A program made the position numbers and the translations under genes. Under the pieces are notes generated by a model that did not search any database, was not told the DNA's origin, and worked only from the letters and a program-made list of their open reading frames with translations. Positions 41,213 through 53,325 of a stretch of 64,000 nucleotides of DNA are shown here, piece by piece; positions within the stretch are counted from its first letter, which is position 1; each line of letters begins with the position of its first letter. This DNA comes from Campanula takesimana (taxonomy: Eukaryota; Streptophyta; Magnoliopsida; Asterales; Campanulaceae): NCBI GenBank assembly GCA_026119855.1, contig JAOWBW010001047.1, positions 248,001-312,000 of the forward strand. Reading direction: 5' to 3'.

Positions 41213-44200
41213 ATGTGTAGAACTCACGTCGACGGTCGGGAAGCTAGCTTTACACCAGACGCTAATCTCAATCCCCCACCTCCTAACATGGCAAATGACA
41301 ATGTTCCGAATCAAGGCCTCCCTCCTCAACCTCAGGGAGGCGGGATGCACACCCGTTCCAGAGGACCGGCGCCTGAAATTGCTCACCAGTATGGACGACG
41401 GAGGCGGACGACTTCACGTCCTCAGCTAACCGAGCCTGGCCCTTCTAGGCCGGCACCAATCGACCGAAGGGCATTGTTACATCAGAATCTCTCAACCCTT
41501 CAGCAACTAGCCGACGCCCAGAGAGCCCTTCTAGAATTTGATCCTGATCACTCCTTGGCACCCTTCGCCCAGCCCTCTGGCACGAGAGGAGCTTTGGGGG
41601 GCGGAGAAAGAAGTGACAGAAGGGGGAACACACGCACTGAGGACAGACGTCATCAGGAACCGCGTGACGCCCCCCCCAGGAAATCGAGCTGCTCCACCAA
41701 GCCGACTAGAAGGTCGACTCGGCCCAATTAATCCCGATGGAAGAGATCTGAGGGATCAAATAAACCGTAGGAGAGAGGAGGAGGCGGAATCTCCAGATGT
41801 GAGATTTCTAGGAGAAAGGCGGCGATGGCAAAATCAGGATCAAGTCCCGCCCAGACAGGATCCACCTCGTCATACTCCTCCAAGACGTCCTCGTGACGAT
41901 CCAGACACAAGTCGTGTTGTTGGAAGGGGCCGAGACAGAGAAAGAGACAGGCCGAGAAGCTCCCATCGCAGCTCAGGGTTTAGTGAGCAGATCATATTGG
42001 ATCTGCAGGAGAGGATGGACAATATAGAAATGAACCAGGGGCAGAGGAAACCAAAAACTGACTACGACGCAATGCATCCGTTTGCTCAGTGGATAAAGGA
42101 TTCTCCACCCAATCCCCAGTTGAAGCTTCCCCACCTGGACAAGTATTCCGGCAGTACAGACGCCATGGACCACCTACAATCCTTCGAAGGAATGATGGCC
42201 TTGGTTTCCAACAAAGATGACGTACTTTGCAAGGCCTTTGCTAGTACGTTAATTGGAGCGGCTAGGTTTTGGTATATGAACTTGGAGAGAAGAAGCATCA
42301 ACTCCTTTTACAAATTGAAGTCAAGTTTTCTAGAGTATTTCGCCACTGCCGGGGCTAGAAAGAAAAGATTGTCGGATCTGGCAAACATAGTTCAGGGAAA
42401 GAACGAGTCGACTATGGACTTTTACAATAGGTTCAGAGACTTGGCTGACTCAATAGAAGAGAGACTTACAGACAGGGAAATCATAATGTGCTTCTATAAT
42501 TGGCAGAGATCAGACGAACTTACCTATGAGTTGTCGGTAAGAACCTCGTATAAAGTCTGAGCTGTACCAGATGGCCTACGCGACAGCCACTGCTGAGGAG
42601 AAAAAGAAACTGTTTTTCGGATACAGAGATCGAGACCTAGAAGGGGAACGTAGGCCACTCACTCCAAGCTCGGTCCAGGGTACCAGTGGAAGTGGAAACC
42701 GAGGTAAGAACATAACGAGACCGACTGAGGTCTTTACCCCCCTTACCAAGCCGATTTCCGAGATCATGAACCTGGTGAATCTCCAAAATCCAAAACCCTT
42801 CAAAGATAACCCAAAGTTCCCACGAGACACCAGCAAGTACTGTGCCTACCACCGAGATAACGGGCACGAGATGGATAGCTGCTTCGCCCTAAAGAAAATA
42901 CTACAGAGGTGGGCCGATCAGGGGAAACTAAATGAATACCTAGCAAACAAGGACATCAAACGTCCGAGAGAAGATGAGAAAATGGATGACCGCGAAGACA
43001 GGCCGCCTCGGGCAAAACTAATTGGTGTAATCAGGGAGGAAATCCCTTCAAACACCAAGTTAAAAGAGCAGATCTATGAGCTAAGCAAGGTTTACCATAT
43101 CCCCCCTTGGATTCACAAAGGGGAAGAGGTGATTAGTTTTTCCCCTAACGAGCTGGCCGGAAACAGGGCCATGAGAGAGCAGCCTTTAGTTATCACAGGC
43201 CGAATCGACAACTGCGAGTCGGAAAGGCTCTTAATAGATTCTGGGGTCGCTAAAGACGTGCTCTATTACAGAACCTTCAAGGAGATGGAGTTGCCAGACA
43301 CCATGCTCATCCCTTACAATGGGATACTAGAGGGATTTACAAATCACAAAGCCGAGGCTAAGGGAACCGTGGAATTGGTACTAGAAGTCGGTGAGTACCC
43401 CTACAAAACATCGGCAACAATCACCTTCATCGTCATGGACTTGGAAAGTGACTACCATGCCATCCTCGGATCTCCTAGTCATGGGAAACTGGGAATGGCT
43501 GCCTCCCTCCCTCACCAAAGGGTGAAATTCCCAACCCCAGAAGGCATAGGCTGCGTCCTCGGCAACCCCAAACACTTCTTAGAGCATGTGATGAGGTCAA
43601 GAAAAGCGAAATCCAAGATGGAAATTGACACTCCAGAAAGAAATATCACTATATCAAAGTCGACCACGGTCACTACATCAGCCCCTAACATCGGTATGAT
43701 AACGGTAGACATACCTGAAGAATGGGTCGTTCTGGATGCTGACAATGCCATGACAGAGACCGAGGTGACATATGGTATGGAAGGATTCGGTTTTATCTCC
43801 ATGAACACAGCTTCGAACGAGCCGAGTGGCTCTGACCTCGCCCTCGTCCCAAGCTCGAGGGCCACAATACCCGCCCACATGGATGCCGAGATTGACAGAC
43901 TCCTAGATATGGAGAATTTGAGCCTGGAAGGCAAAGACAAGGAAAAAATAAAGCAAATCATCGTGGAAACCTTGGATTTTAGGGACGGTCCCGAGCTAAG
44001 ACCAGTCGATCAGTTGGATGAGGTCGTCATCAACCCCGACTACCCGGAACAGAAAGTACGAATTGGAAAACAGCTCCCCCCTAGAAGAAAGAGCAGAAAT
44101 CATCAACCTGCTCAAAAACAACCTAGACATGTTTGCTTGGAAAGTTGAAGACATGGTGGGAGTTAAAGAAGCCATTGCTCTCTACAAGCTAGAGGTGGAC

Positions 44201-47200
44201 AGTTTTTTCAAACCCGTCAAGCAAGGACGAAGGGTCTTTTCCATTGAAAAAGAACAGGTAATACAGGCCGAGGTGGACAAATTGATGAAGGCAGGGATCA
44301 TCCGAGAAGCGACATACCCCGAGTGGCTGGCTAATGTCGTAATGGTGAAAAAGAAGAATGGCAAGTGGAGAATGTGTGTTGATTTCACAGACCTCAACAA
44401 AGCATGCCCCAAGGATTGCTACCCTCTACCCAGAATAGACAAGTTGGTCGACTCCATAGCTGGACACCAAACCTTGAGCTTCCTAGATGCTTATTCTGGT
44501 TATCACCAGGTCAAAATGGCTGAGGACATTATAGAAAAGACTGCCTTCCAAGCAGCATGAGGGATCTATTGTTATGTGATGATGCCTTTTGGCCTAAAAA
44601 ATGCTGGCGCAACTTATCAGAGGATGGTGAACAAGGTGTTTAAGTCCCAGATCGGACGAAACATGGAGGCCTATATTGACGACATGGTGATAAAAACCAA
44701 GTCAGGAAGCCACGTCCCGGACCTGGCGGAGACTATAAAAAATCTGAAAGAGAACGACATGAAACTCAACCCGAGTAAATGTGTTTTCGGGGTCACGGTG
44801 GGTAAGTTCCTCGGTTTCATGGTTTCCCAGCGAGGCATCGAGGCAAATCCGGAGAAGATACAGGCTTTGGTCGACATGAAAGAGCCGACGTGTGTAAAAG
44901 AGGTTCAAAGGTTGAATGGCAGGGTAGCCGCACTGGGAAGATTTATCGCCAAGTCGGCAGAAAAGTCATTACCCTTCTTCAAAGCCCTGAAAGGAACAAA
45001 GGACTTCGAGTAGACCCCAGAATGCTCAGCGTCATTCCAACAAATAAAAGAATACTTGGGCTTACCCCCATTGCTTAGCAGTCCGATTATGGGAGAAACA
45101 CTCTCCGTATTCCTTGCAGCAACGGACAGAGCCGTGGCGGCCGTGTTAGTACGAGAAGATAATGGAATTCAGAAGCCGGTGTACTATGTAAGTAAAGCAT
45201 TGTCAGATACCAAGAGCAGGTACTATAATACCGAGAAGATAGCATATGCCTTAGTCATTGCTGCCTGGAAACTACGGGCATACTTCTCCGCTCATCCCAT
45301 CACGGTTTATACCGACACGCCGCTCTGAAAGATAATCCACAAGATGGACAGCTCGGGCAGATTGCTGAACTGGTCCATTGAGTTAACTGAATTCGACATC
45401 ACTTACAAGCCGAGGAAGACATTGATGGCACACCCCTTGGCTGATTTCCTAGTTGAGACCGCGTTCTCCAGGGAGCATACACCGACCACAAGGAAAAGGA
45501 AGTTTCCCATGGACAGAGAGCCCTTAGAAGAATTACCTGAAGACTATTGGATCTTGTACACAGATGGATCAACAACAAAAGGAAGAAGTGGAGCCGGGGT
45601 ATATTTAACGAGTCCAGGCGGCGAACATGTGGCCCATGACTTCATCAGATTTAAATTCCTAGCCTCAAACAACCAGGCAGAATACGAAGCCTTGATCCTA
45701 GGGATAGAAAGGGATAAGTTCCTTGGTGCGAACAAACTGGTGGCCTACAGTGACTCCCAACTAGTGGTAAACCAAGTGAAGGGAAAATACAATACTGAGA
45801 ACCACATGCTGACTAAGTATAGGGACCTTGTCCTAAATCTCACTAAGAATTTGGAGTTCTAGGAAATCAGGAAACTAGGACGGGAACACAACCTGGAGGC
45901 CGACTTCTTGTCAAAGATGGCCACATCAGAAGAAATCAATCCCCTCATCATCTATGCTGACCAACCAGCTTACGAAAGACTAGAAATTTTAATTCTAGAT
46001 GACGAAGAGAGAACCTGGATTGACGATTATAAGGACTACATCGAGAAGGGCAGACTACCGGAAGACGAGTTAGAGGCCAAAACGATAAAGAAGAAGACGG
46101 CCAGATACATCATCTGGAATGACATTCTATATCGAAGGTCATTTTCCAGGCCTCTCCTAAGATGTGTTTCCCCTAAAGATACCGAGAAACTTCTGGCCGA
46201 GGTACATGAAGGAGTTTGCGGAGGACACCCGGGGGCCAGAACCCTGGCTGATAAAATAATCACGCTTGGTTACTACTAGCCTAACTTAAGAGAAGAAGCC
46301 CAAGCCTACGTAGAGAGGTGCGACAAATGCCAGCGCTTCTCGGACCTGCCAAAGGTGCCACCTGTGAAACAAAGTCTTATCATACCGACATGGCCGTTTG
46401 ACATGTGGGGAGTCTATATCATTGGACCTTTCCCCTTGGCAAAGGGAAGCAACAAGTTCGTAATTGTGGCGGTCGACTACTTCACCAAGTGGGTGGAGGC
46501 TAAGCCCTTGGCTAAAATCACAGAGGAGAACGCCATCAACTTCATCCATGACTATATATAGTATCGGTTCGGCGTCCCACATTCCATTGTGACCGACAAC
46601 GGACTCCAGTTCTCTGACGCCTTCACCGAAGAATTAAACAGACTAGGGGTCAAGCACAGAAAGTCATCAGTCAGTCATCCTCAAGGCAACGGACAAGCCG
46701 AGGCAGCAAACAAATTAATACTGAAAGCCCTAACCAAGAGCTTGGAAGGAAGTCAACGAAAGTGGCTGGACGATCTTCCCCTTGCGTTATAGGCAGTTCG
46801 TACAACCACTCGGGGGCTAACAGAGGAGACTCCCTTTGCATTAACTTACGGATCAGAAGCTATGGCTCCAGCCGAGATGGCCTTACCTACCTTCAGGGTG
46901 TCCAATTATGACGAGGTGGTCAACGAATACAACCGACTCCTAGACCTGGACCTAGTGGAAGCAAAAAGGCTGACGGCTCAACTCATAATGATAAATTATA
47001 AGCAGAGGACCAAGGCCTACCATGACAGCAAGGTAAAGAAATGGGTTTTCGAAGTCGGTGACTGGGTACTCAGAAAGATCGAGTCGACACATTTGAAGGC
47101 CCAATAAAATAAACTCTCTCCAAATTGGGAAGGTCCCTACATTGTTACTCACGTTATCAGAGAAGGAACCTACATGCTCAAAACTCCAGAAGGAAAAGAG

Positions 47201-47248
47201 CTTAAACACCCATGGCACTCGGAACACTTGAGTAAATACTATCAGTAG
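41213..47248 (+). pseudogene. Gypsy-2 gag-pol polyprotein, decayed
   Basis: The reading passes through four frame segments: 41213 to about 41650, 41538-42560, 42571-44148, then one frame from 44018 to the end. Gag has an Arg/Pro-rich N-terminus, a capsid-like retrotransposon gag domain (about 42120-42460; 'ARFWYMNL', 'FNRF'-type end) and a C-x2-H-x3-GH-x4-C zinc motif (about 42840-42880). Protease has 'LLIDSG' at 43228-43245. RT has 'FLDAYSGYHQ' (about 44480) and 'YIDD' (44672-44683). An RNase H follows (45056-45328), then a second, archaeal-type RNase H with 'YTDGS' at 45557-45571. Integrase has an HHCC region ending CDKCQ (about 46320-46335), 'DYFTKW' and 'TDNG' (about 46590). The product ends at 47246-47248. 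In-frame stops lie near 44558, 45011, 45326, 45860, 46277, 46559, 46790 and 47105. Several sit at usual Trp or Arg codons, as expected from C-to-T decay. Confidence 0.93.
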
Positions 47249-48235
47249 CTCCTCGGCACCCTATCTATCTCTATGCTTTCTAGATTAGATTTGCAGTCTC
47301 TAGTTCATAGCATTTACCAATTCCTTTATTATTATCAATAAAAGTTTTCCTTTTTTACAAATCTGATTCTTGAGCACAATCCGGGCATTACTTAGCAATG
47401 CCGATATCGTCATTCCGAATTAGGACTTAATCGTCATGATTCAAGACAATAAAAACCTAATTTTGTCGGTTAGTACTCTCAAATTTGGGTTAAGATTAAT
47501 ACATCTAGTCCCCACGGCAATTTGAGACTAACCACGAATTAGTTCCTACAAATCGAGCTCCTAACGCTCGTCACGGCCATAACGGTGAACGACCACGGCC
47601 TACAAACATAGCCTAACTCGGCTACATTTAAAACCTAATTCTGCCGGCCAGTGCTCTCAAATTTGGGTTAAGATTATTACATCTAGTCCCCATGACAATT
47701 TGAGACTAGCCACGGGTTAATCCTTACAAAATCGGGCATTTAACGCTCGTCGCTGCCCACTTAGGTAAAACAACCACGGCCCGTGAGCAGCCTTAACCGA
47801 CTACAACATAATCTCAACGTTCCAGACCATGAAAGACATCTCAAACCGAGATAAAACAACATGAATGGATGATGAGATAATACTTGATCGCAGCTATCAG
47901 GAAGACAGGTTAATTTACACCTTAAACCGAGGTAAACGAGCCCTCGAGAAACAACAAAAACAAAATGTTGACTCCCCCAAACACCCGGGTCCGAGTCACA
48001 CAAATACTTAAAAGAACAAAGATCTAAGTGCTTGAACTCCCCCAGACGACGCTGGGCCGAGCCATGCGAATATTCGACAACAAAAACTAAGTGTATCAAA
48101 TGGCTTCACCAGCCTTACATCACAAGAACAACATTAATCCACACCGGCATTAGCATCCGCCGCGGCTCTTTCCAAAAGCTTTTCAAAGTTATTAGGATCC
48201 AGTTCTGGCGGGTCCTAAACGGGCCTGTTAGCCTT
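47249..48235 (+). other. Gypsy-2 non-coding spacer with two ~180-bp repeat units
   Basis: Two diverged units, about 47450-47590 and 47630-47755, share AAACCTAATT, CTCTCAAATTTGGGTTAAG, ACATCTAGTCCCCA and AACGCTCGTC. Two further weak repeats (CAACGTTCCAG; GAACTCCCCC) follow. There is no plus-strand gene. It separates the sense pol from the 3' end of the antisense gene. Confidence 0.75.
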
Positions 48236-50934
48236 TCAGTCCCGAGCCTTGATGACCCTTAGAGCGCCTTCAGAAAATGGGACCATAGAGTGAGCCGCCC
48301 TTGCCTCCACGCTATAAGCATCTTGATGGAAAAGACGAGCACATTTCTCCAATGGCACATTAACTTCCGGATCGATGTAGAGAAGACGAGTCAAATTAGA
48401 CCAGGCATCATTGTATACCGTGCCGACACGGTCGCTCAAATCCTCCCTAAATTGGGGCCCCTTCTTGTAAGCTTCAACAACGGCTTTCTCCCTTCCCAAC
48501 ACGCTCTCCTCCAAACGAGCATATCGGTCTTCTAACAGGGCAAGTTTTTCCTCGCCCGTGGCTTTCTCAACAGCGAGCATCTCAACCTTTTTCCTTTCTT
48601 CCTCGACATCAGCTTTTGAAGACGACAGAGATTCGTTCAAAGTAGTCAACTCGGCCTTAGCCTGACGTTGCAGAGTATCGATAGAGGCTTTTTCCATCTC
48701 CAAGGCAATCACCTTATCATTAAGATCACCATTAAGATCTTTGAGCTTCCCAATCTCAGCTTCTTTTTCCTTCAAAGATTCGTAGACTTGTCGATACATG
48801 GTGTAATCGACCTGTGCAAGGGAAGCAAGCTGCAAAAACGGAAACGTGAGCAAACGGAGGGAGAGTGCAAAGAAGCCGAGATAACCAGAAATAGTACCTC
48901 GCTAAGTATCAAGCCCTTGCGGTTCAGCATCTGTTGAGAGGTGAGCCTCTCGGTAGCCAGCCTGTCTATGGTATCGGCATCCATAGCCCTTTTTATCACT
49001 GGGCCTCCCTTCTTTAGTGGAAGACCTGACCGAACCGACACGTCCAAGCCCGACAGGATGGAGACTTCACCAAAACGCTCCACCCAACGCTTCACCTCGT
49101 CATCAGAAGTAACAGGGGCAGGGGGTAGGAGCCACCCTCTTCGCGGACCGATCACATGTCTCTATCTCCCTGGCCCTTTTCGGTCGACCATGAACGTCTC
49201 CCTGTTCCACCTCAGTCGTGTCCGGAGCGTCCTACCCCTGGTCCTGACTCTCGGTTTGGTTATTTGAAGGGGCTTGCTCGGTCTCGGGGACTACCTCTTC
49301 AGTACCCCCGCCAGCCTCCTCGATGACTCGGTCCGACAGAGGAACCGCTGAAGCTTCCTTATTCTGGAGCAATGCCTGCCTAGCGTCCATATCGGCATGG
49401 CGTTTTTCCAAGGCAGTGGCCCTCGATCTTTCCTTCTTCAACCGGGCCGCCTCAACAGGATCAACTTCATCGATCTCAATCTCGTTTATCTGTTCCATGG
49501 TCAAAACTGCACAGAAGATAAATATCAGACCGAGACGAGACAAGAATCATGAAGGAAAAAAGAGCAAGGTTTGATAATTACAGCCTATCATGTCTTTGGT
49601 CCTAAGACAAATGTTGTTCTGTTCTTGACAACGCAAGCACTCATGAAGAAAAACAAAGTTTGGGTGGACAATCCAATCATGAAATCTATTCCCCCACAAA
49701 ACATCCACCTTGGGCACAACGCCGTCAAGAGGCCGCTTCATCAACCCGGCTTGGACATAGTACCGAGGATCTCTTTCCAGCTCACTCCAATCCAGGGTAC
49801 CAAGGTTAGAAAATTCCTCAAGTTTGGCGATCAAGTCGTCGCTCCATGCGGGCTTATGGATCTCAGTAGGACGACACGGAACATAATCCGGAACAGAAAA
49901 CTCCCATCCAAAATGGGATTCTACTCTAATCACGTGGGCGTTCCACCCAGACACTTTACTGACGGTGCCAGAAATAGGGGAGATGATTTTGGGTTTGGAA
50001 GAGTCCGACTTAATGGTTAAAGTCCTTGTAGCCTTGTTAAAACTCACGTTGAAAAAATGATCAAAAGCAGACATACAAGGCTTGAAGTTAAGACTACGGC
50101 ACAATACAATAAAACTGACCAAATATCGAATGGCATTGGCACCGATATGAGCCGGCACGATCTCCCAGGACTCCAGGAATTCGTTGATAAAGGGATCAAG
50201 AGGGAGCCTTAAACCCAGCTGAAACTGCTTGAAGAAAAACGAAACGACTGCCTGATCATAATAAAAATTATGGGCTTTCTCATCAGTGTACAAAGGAATG
50301 GCTTTACTATAATACAGGCGATATTCATCACGATCTATTCTATATCAGGAATACAGAGCCTCTAACATCTCGTCTCCAGGTTTGGGATGTCTGTCTACAA
50401 CAGGACCTGACTTCCCCATTTTCTTACTAGTTGTCCTAACACTGGGACCACGTCTCGGCCTGGAAACACTGGCATCGAAGCGGTCCACTATCCTATCAGA
50501 AGTGCTCTCCCCGGCCATACCTGTAGAAGAAGCAGAGGGGTTAGACTCATCGAGAAACCTTGATAAGGCCATATTCCCCCCGAATCGACTACTGGGACCG
50601 AGGAGGTTGCACCCTCAAGACGAGATCGAATCAAGGACTTGTCTTTTACATAGAATAAATAAATATGGTCAAGGACCCTATCCTTATTATCAAAAACAAT
50701 CATATCGGCATCATCATCCTCCCTAACTCTCAGGGCATAGAGTCTGGATGGATACCTCAGATCTTCCCTAGGTGACCCCCTCGAATACAGGATATCTCCC
50801 ACGGCTAATAACGACAACATATTCCAATGCCCATTTGATTTAATATAAATCCTATTGTTTCTTTGATAGAAACCATACAAGGGATTCTCACCCGAAGTCG
50901 GAGGACCAGACATTAGAAGGAGGTGAAAGTTCAT
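48236..50934 (-). pseudogene. Gypsy-2 antisense ORF (putative gypsy-type transposon family), with introns, broken
   Basis: A gene on the strand opposite to gag-pol, as known in Tat-lineage elements. It reads from an ATG at 50934. There is a frameshift near 50580, an in-frame TGA near 50340, then the conserved core at 50293-49547 ('FYYDQAVVSFFFKQFQLGLRLPL', 'VSFIVLCRSLNFKP', 'GWNAHVIRVESHFGWEF'). This is typical of the plant family annotated as 'putative gypsy type transposon' (Transposase_28-like). A possible intron separates it from a charged segment (49543-49232). There follow a TAG near 49225, a shift near 49140, and the segment 49155-48898. A clean intron (48897-48830) leads to a long coiled coil (48829-48236). 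Function is unknown; binding of nucleic acid or capsid is speculation. Confidence 0.8.
48830..48897 (-). other. Probable intron in the antisense ORF (68 nt)
   Basis: Minus-strand donor GAG|GTACTA (48898/48897) and acceptor TTTTTGCAG|CTTGCT (48830/48829), with a pyrimidine-rich 3' half. It joins phase-0 codons so that the upstream frame continues directly into the coiled-coil frame. 68 nt is short but within plant intron range. Confidence 0.7.
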
Positions 50935-51961
50935 AGAATATAGCTAAATAGGAGCAATGTCGGGCGAGGCAGTAAAACCTTCAAATAAATCCCCGAAACC
51001 CTAACTATGGAAAATCGACAAAAGTAAGGGTGAAAAATACCTTAAAAATGGAAAGGGATCGGAGGAAGCTAGTCGAGCGGCCGCCTTAAACACTTTAATC
51101 GAAACAGATTGAGGGGAGTTGCTTCAAGAACAGAGTTATCAGTTGATTCGCCGGAGGCAGGTACACTACGCAGGCAAGGAATTCGAAAATGGGATATTTT
51201 CAAGGGTTTATTTTGGAGTGTATATAGGCGGGTCAAAAATTATGACTTCAGGTTTGTCCTGGTTCTGGCCCACGACCCATGGGTTGCACGTACTCCCACT
51301 AACCCATCATGACTCGCATTTAATGGGCCACATTTTCGAGGTGAATGTCCCATCATCAAGACACGTGCACCAATCAAGATAAGGGGAAGACAAACGATTG
51401 AAGTGACCCAACCGCCGTTTGGAAAACACGAGCAGACTGCCAATGCTAGATCGACACGTGGCAAGCCGAGACCTACAGCAGAAATGCCAATCGGCTTCGA
51501 AAAGCATAAATATTTCGGACGTCTGGATCGACATTGAAGAGTTCAGCGCATGGGCGTAACCGACACCAAGGCTATGGACCGACGTCCCTAGTGGTATTAA
51601 AGAACAAGACGAGACCGATATAAGAAAAGTTCAGGGGTAAGTCGAGGTCAAACGGCGATTGAAGTCATGGTTGAACGACAGATACAAATGCCTTCCATGC
51701 CGACATGTCAACAAGGATCAGCTGATAAGCATTACTTTAAGGTGACATCATGAAAAAGGTAGTGTCAACGAGAAAAAATTCAAGGTCATGCAAGATGCAA
51801 GGAGTTCAAGCTATGAAGTCAAATCACAATCAGAGCAAAGGTGACAAAGGATGAAATCCCACTATATACATATAGAGCAAAAAGGACCCCCACAGCAAGG
51901 CCGGGGGCCTGACCTATATAAAAAATAAAAAACTACTACTGGATCATGCTAGCTAAAGGAT
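50935..51961 (-). other. Upstream region of the antisense ORF, with TATA-like box
   Basis: On the minus strand CTATATAC at 51221-51226 lies about 290 nt before the ATG at 50934 and is a candidate promoter. The rest, up to the acidic ORF, is non-coding, with only short frames. Confidence 0.5.
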
Positions 51962-52330
51962 TCAAGAAAGATCATAATCTTGATCTTGATCTTCATCATC
52001 CTCCTCCCACTCCACGTCTCCATCATACCCATATTCATCGATAATGATGGGTTCAGGATCGTCCTCACTGTCATCCTCTTCCTCATCATCCTCTTCCTCA
52101 TCCTCTGACTCTTCTGCACTAGAATCGTCGGAGAATTCATCAACGGGGTCCGGCTCCGAATATTTGCCATTACTATCGGACGGTGATTCTTCCGCCGGAA
52201 TAGATGAACGTTTCTTGGATGGAAACATTGAACCATCGCTGCTCCAAGAATCATAGTTATCAGCCTGATCTTCTGATTCAGTACTCACTTCTTCCGGGAA
52301 TGCATCATCGTATTTCCTCTTTGGAGCCAT
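51962..52330 (-). CDS. Acidic ORF on the antisense strand of Gypsy-2
   Basis: An intact 122-codon frame beginning MAPKRKYDD. A short basic start is followed by Ser/Asp/Glu-rich sequence with long acidic runs (about residues 65-105) and an aromatic/acidic end. It matches no enzyme family. It is preceded by its own minus-strand TATAAATA (52419-52426), about 90 nt before the ATG. The basic MAPK start recalls exon 1 of the Copia-1 third ORF, but that is too short to mean homology. It may be the N-terminal exon or a partner of the antisense gene, or a low-complexity frame. Confidence 0.5.
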   Translation of the reverse strand: MAPKRKYDDAFPEEVSTESEDQADNYDSWSSDGSMFPSKKRSSIPAEESPSDSNGKYSEPDPVDEFSDDSSAEESEDEEEDDEEEDDSEDDPEPIIIDEYGYDGDVEWEEDDEDQDQDYDLS

Positions 52331-52418
52331 CTTTAAATTCTTCGTGAAATTTGGGATGTTCTTGGAGAATTCTGGAAGGTGATGGTAAGATAGAAGACAA
52401 CCAATAGACTGATCCTCT

Positions 52419-52426
52419 ATTTATAC
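52419..52426 (-). promoter_or_regulatory. TATA box upstream of the acidic antisense ORF
   Basis: GGGTATAAATAGAGG on the minus strand, about 90 nt before the ATG at 52330. Confidence 0.6.
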
Positions 52427-52670
52427 CCATAGAATATGAGGGGGTGGAGAGTTTATCAATGCTACTCATAATTGGAGTGCAATTAATGGAGCCTTTGATT
52501 TCCAAGAAGAGCAATGATTCCACCTGTATCAAATCTACAGTGACGTCAGCAAATCCAGGCAAAAAAGGATTTTTGGTGGCTGTAGGTCAAATCAACATAA
52601 ATGAAGTGGAAAGCCAGTATAAGGGGCAAAGTTCCTACTCGGCATGCCGAGGTAGAAACTTGGGGGCCAC
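52427..52670 (+). other. Gypsy-2 region before 3' LTR and polypurine tract
   Basis: Non-coding. GAAACTTGGGGGCCAC (52655-52670) directly precedes the 3' LTR and serves as polypurine tract. Confidence 0.7.
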
Positions 52671-53320
52671 TGAACGACATAAACCGACTTGGTTAAATGG
52701 GACCCATAAACTCTGGGCTTACATACCCTAAGGCCCATCCAAAGAGGCCCACAATCTTATATGCCGACATACATCAGGCCGAACAGGCAGCCCTTGCCTA
52801 GGCCGAGTATAAGAGGCCTAATCCCTAGCCGGCCTCCAGGACGAGCCGAGTTGGATGACGGGCCAAGTTATATAAAAAACCTTCCATTATCACAGGGAGT
52901 CCACTTACAGAGATTGATTACAACTCTAACAGTGAAGATCTTTATCTGAACAAGGATATATTTTCTGCAAGGCAACTGGGATACCAAGGATCCTTATCCG
53001 GAGTCTACCTCCAAGGAATACGAGTCCCACAGTAATACGGGCTCCCTAGCTTCTCTAACAAGTTAGGACTCATTTACCCGCGCCTATAAAAACAGGTCCT
53101 CATAACAGGAGATGGGTAATGAACTTTTTGGCTCTAAACTAGTCAATTGATTTCTCTATCACCCATATTCTTACTCTCACGCCGGAGGGCCTTTGCCGGT
53201 GAATCCCCGGCGCAGTTTACATTTGTTCATTGTGTCCAGATCCGAACGGGGAGATCTCATTGCTGGATTTATCCGAACCGCTAGACGAAGGACTGATCCG
53301 ACACGTTTTTGGCAGCATCA
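52671..53320 (+). repeat. Gypsy-2 3' LTR (650 bp, complete)
   Basis: TGAACGACAT...GGCAGCATCA, with TATAAAAA at 53085-53092. It is followed by AAAGT (53321-53325). Confidence 0.93.
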
Positions 53321-53325
53321 AAAGT
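53321..53325. repeat. Target-site duplication AAAGT of Gypsy-2 (right)
   Basis: Matches 40709-40713. Confidence 0.9.

Larger units (their letters stand above)
40714..53320 (+). mobile_element. Gypsy-2: Tat-type Ty3/gypsy element with antisense genes
   Basis: A 12.6-kb element bounded by TGAACG...GCATCA LTRs with TSD AAAGT. The plus strand holds gag-PR-RT-RNH-aRNH-INT (41213-47248), decayed by three frameshifts and several stops. The minus strand of the 3' part carries a broken antisense ORF of the plant 'putative gypsy type transposon' family (50934-48236) and a second acidic ORF (52330-51962). The second, archaeal-type RNase H and the antisense ORF are hallmarks of the Tat lineage (Retand/Grande-like). 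The left LTR has lost 215 bp. Confidence 0.92.
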
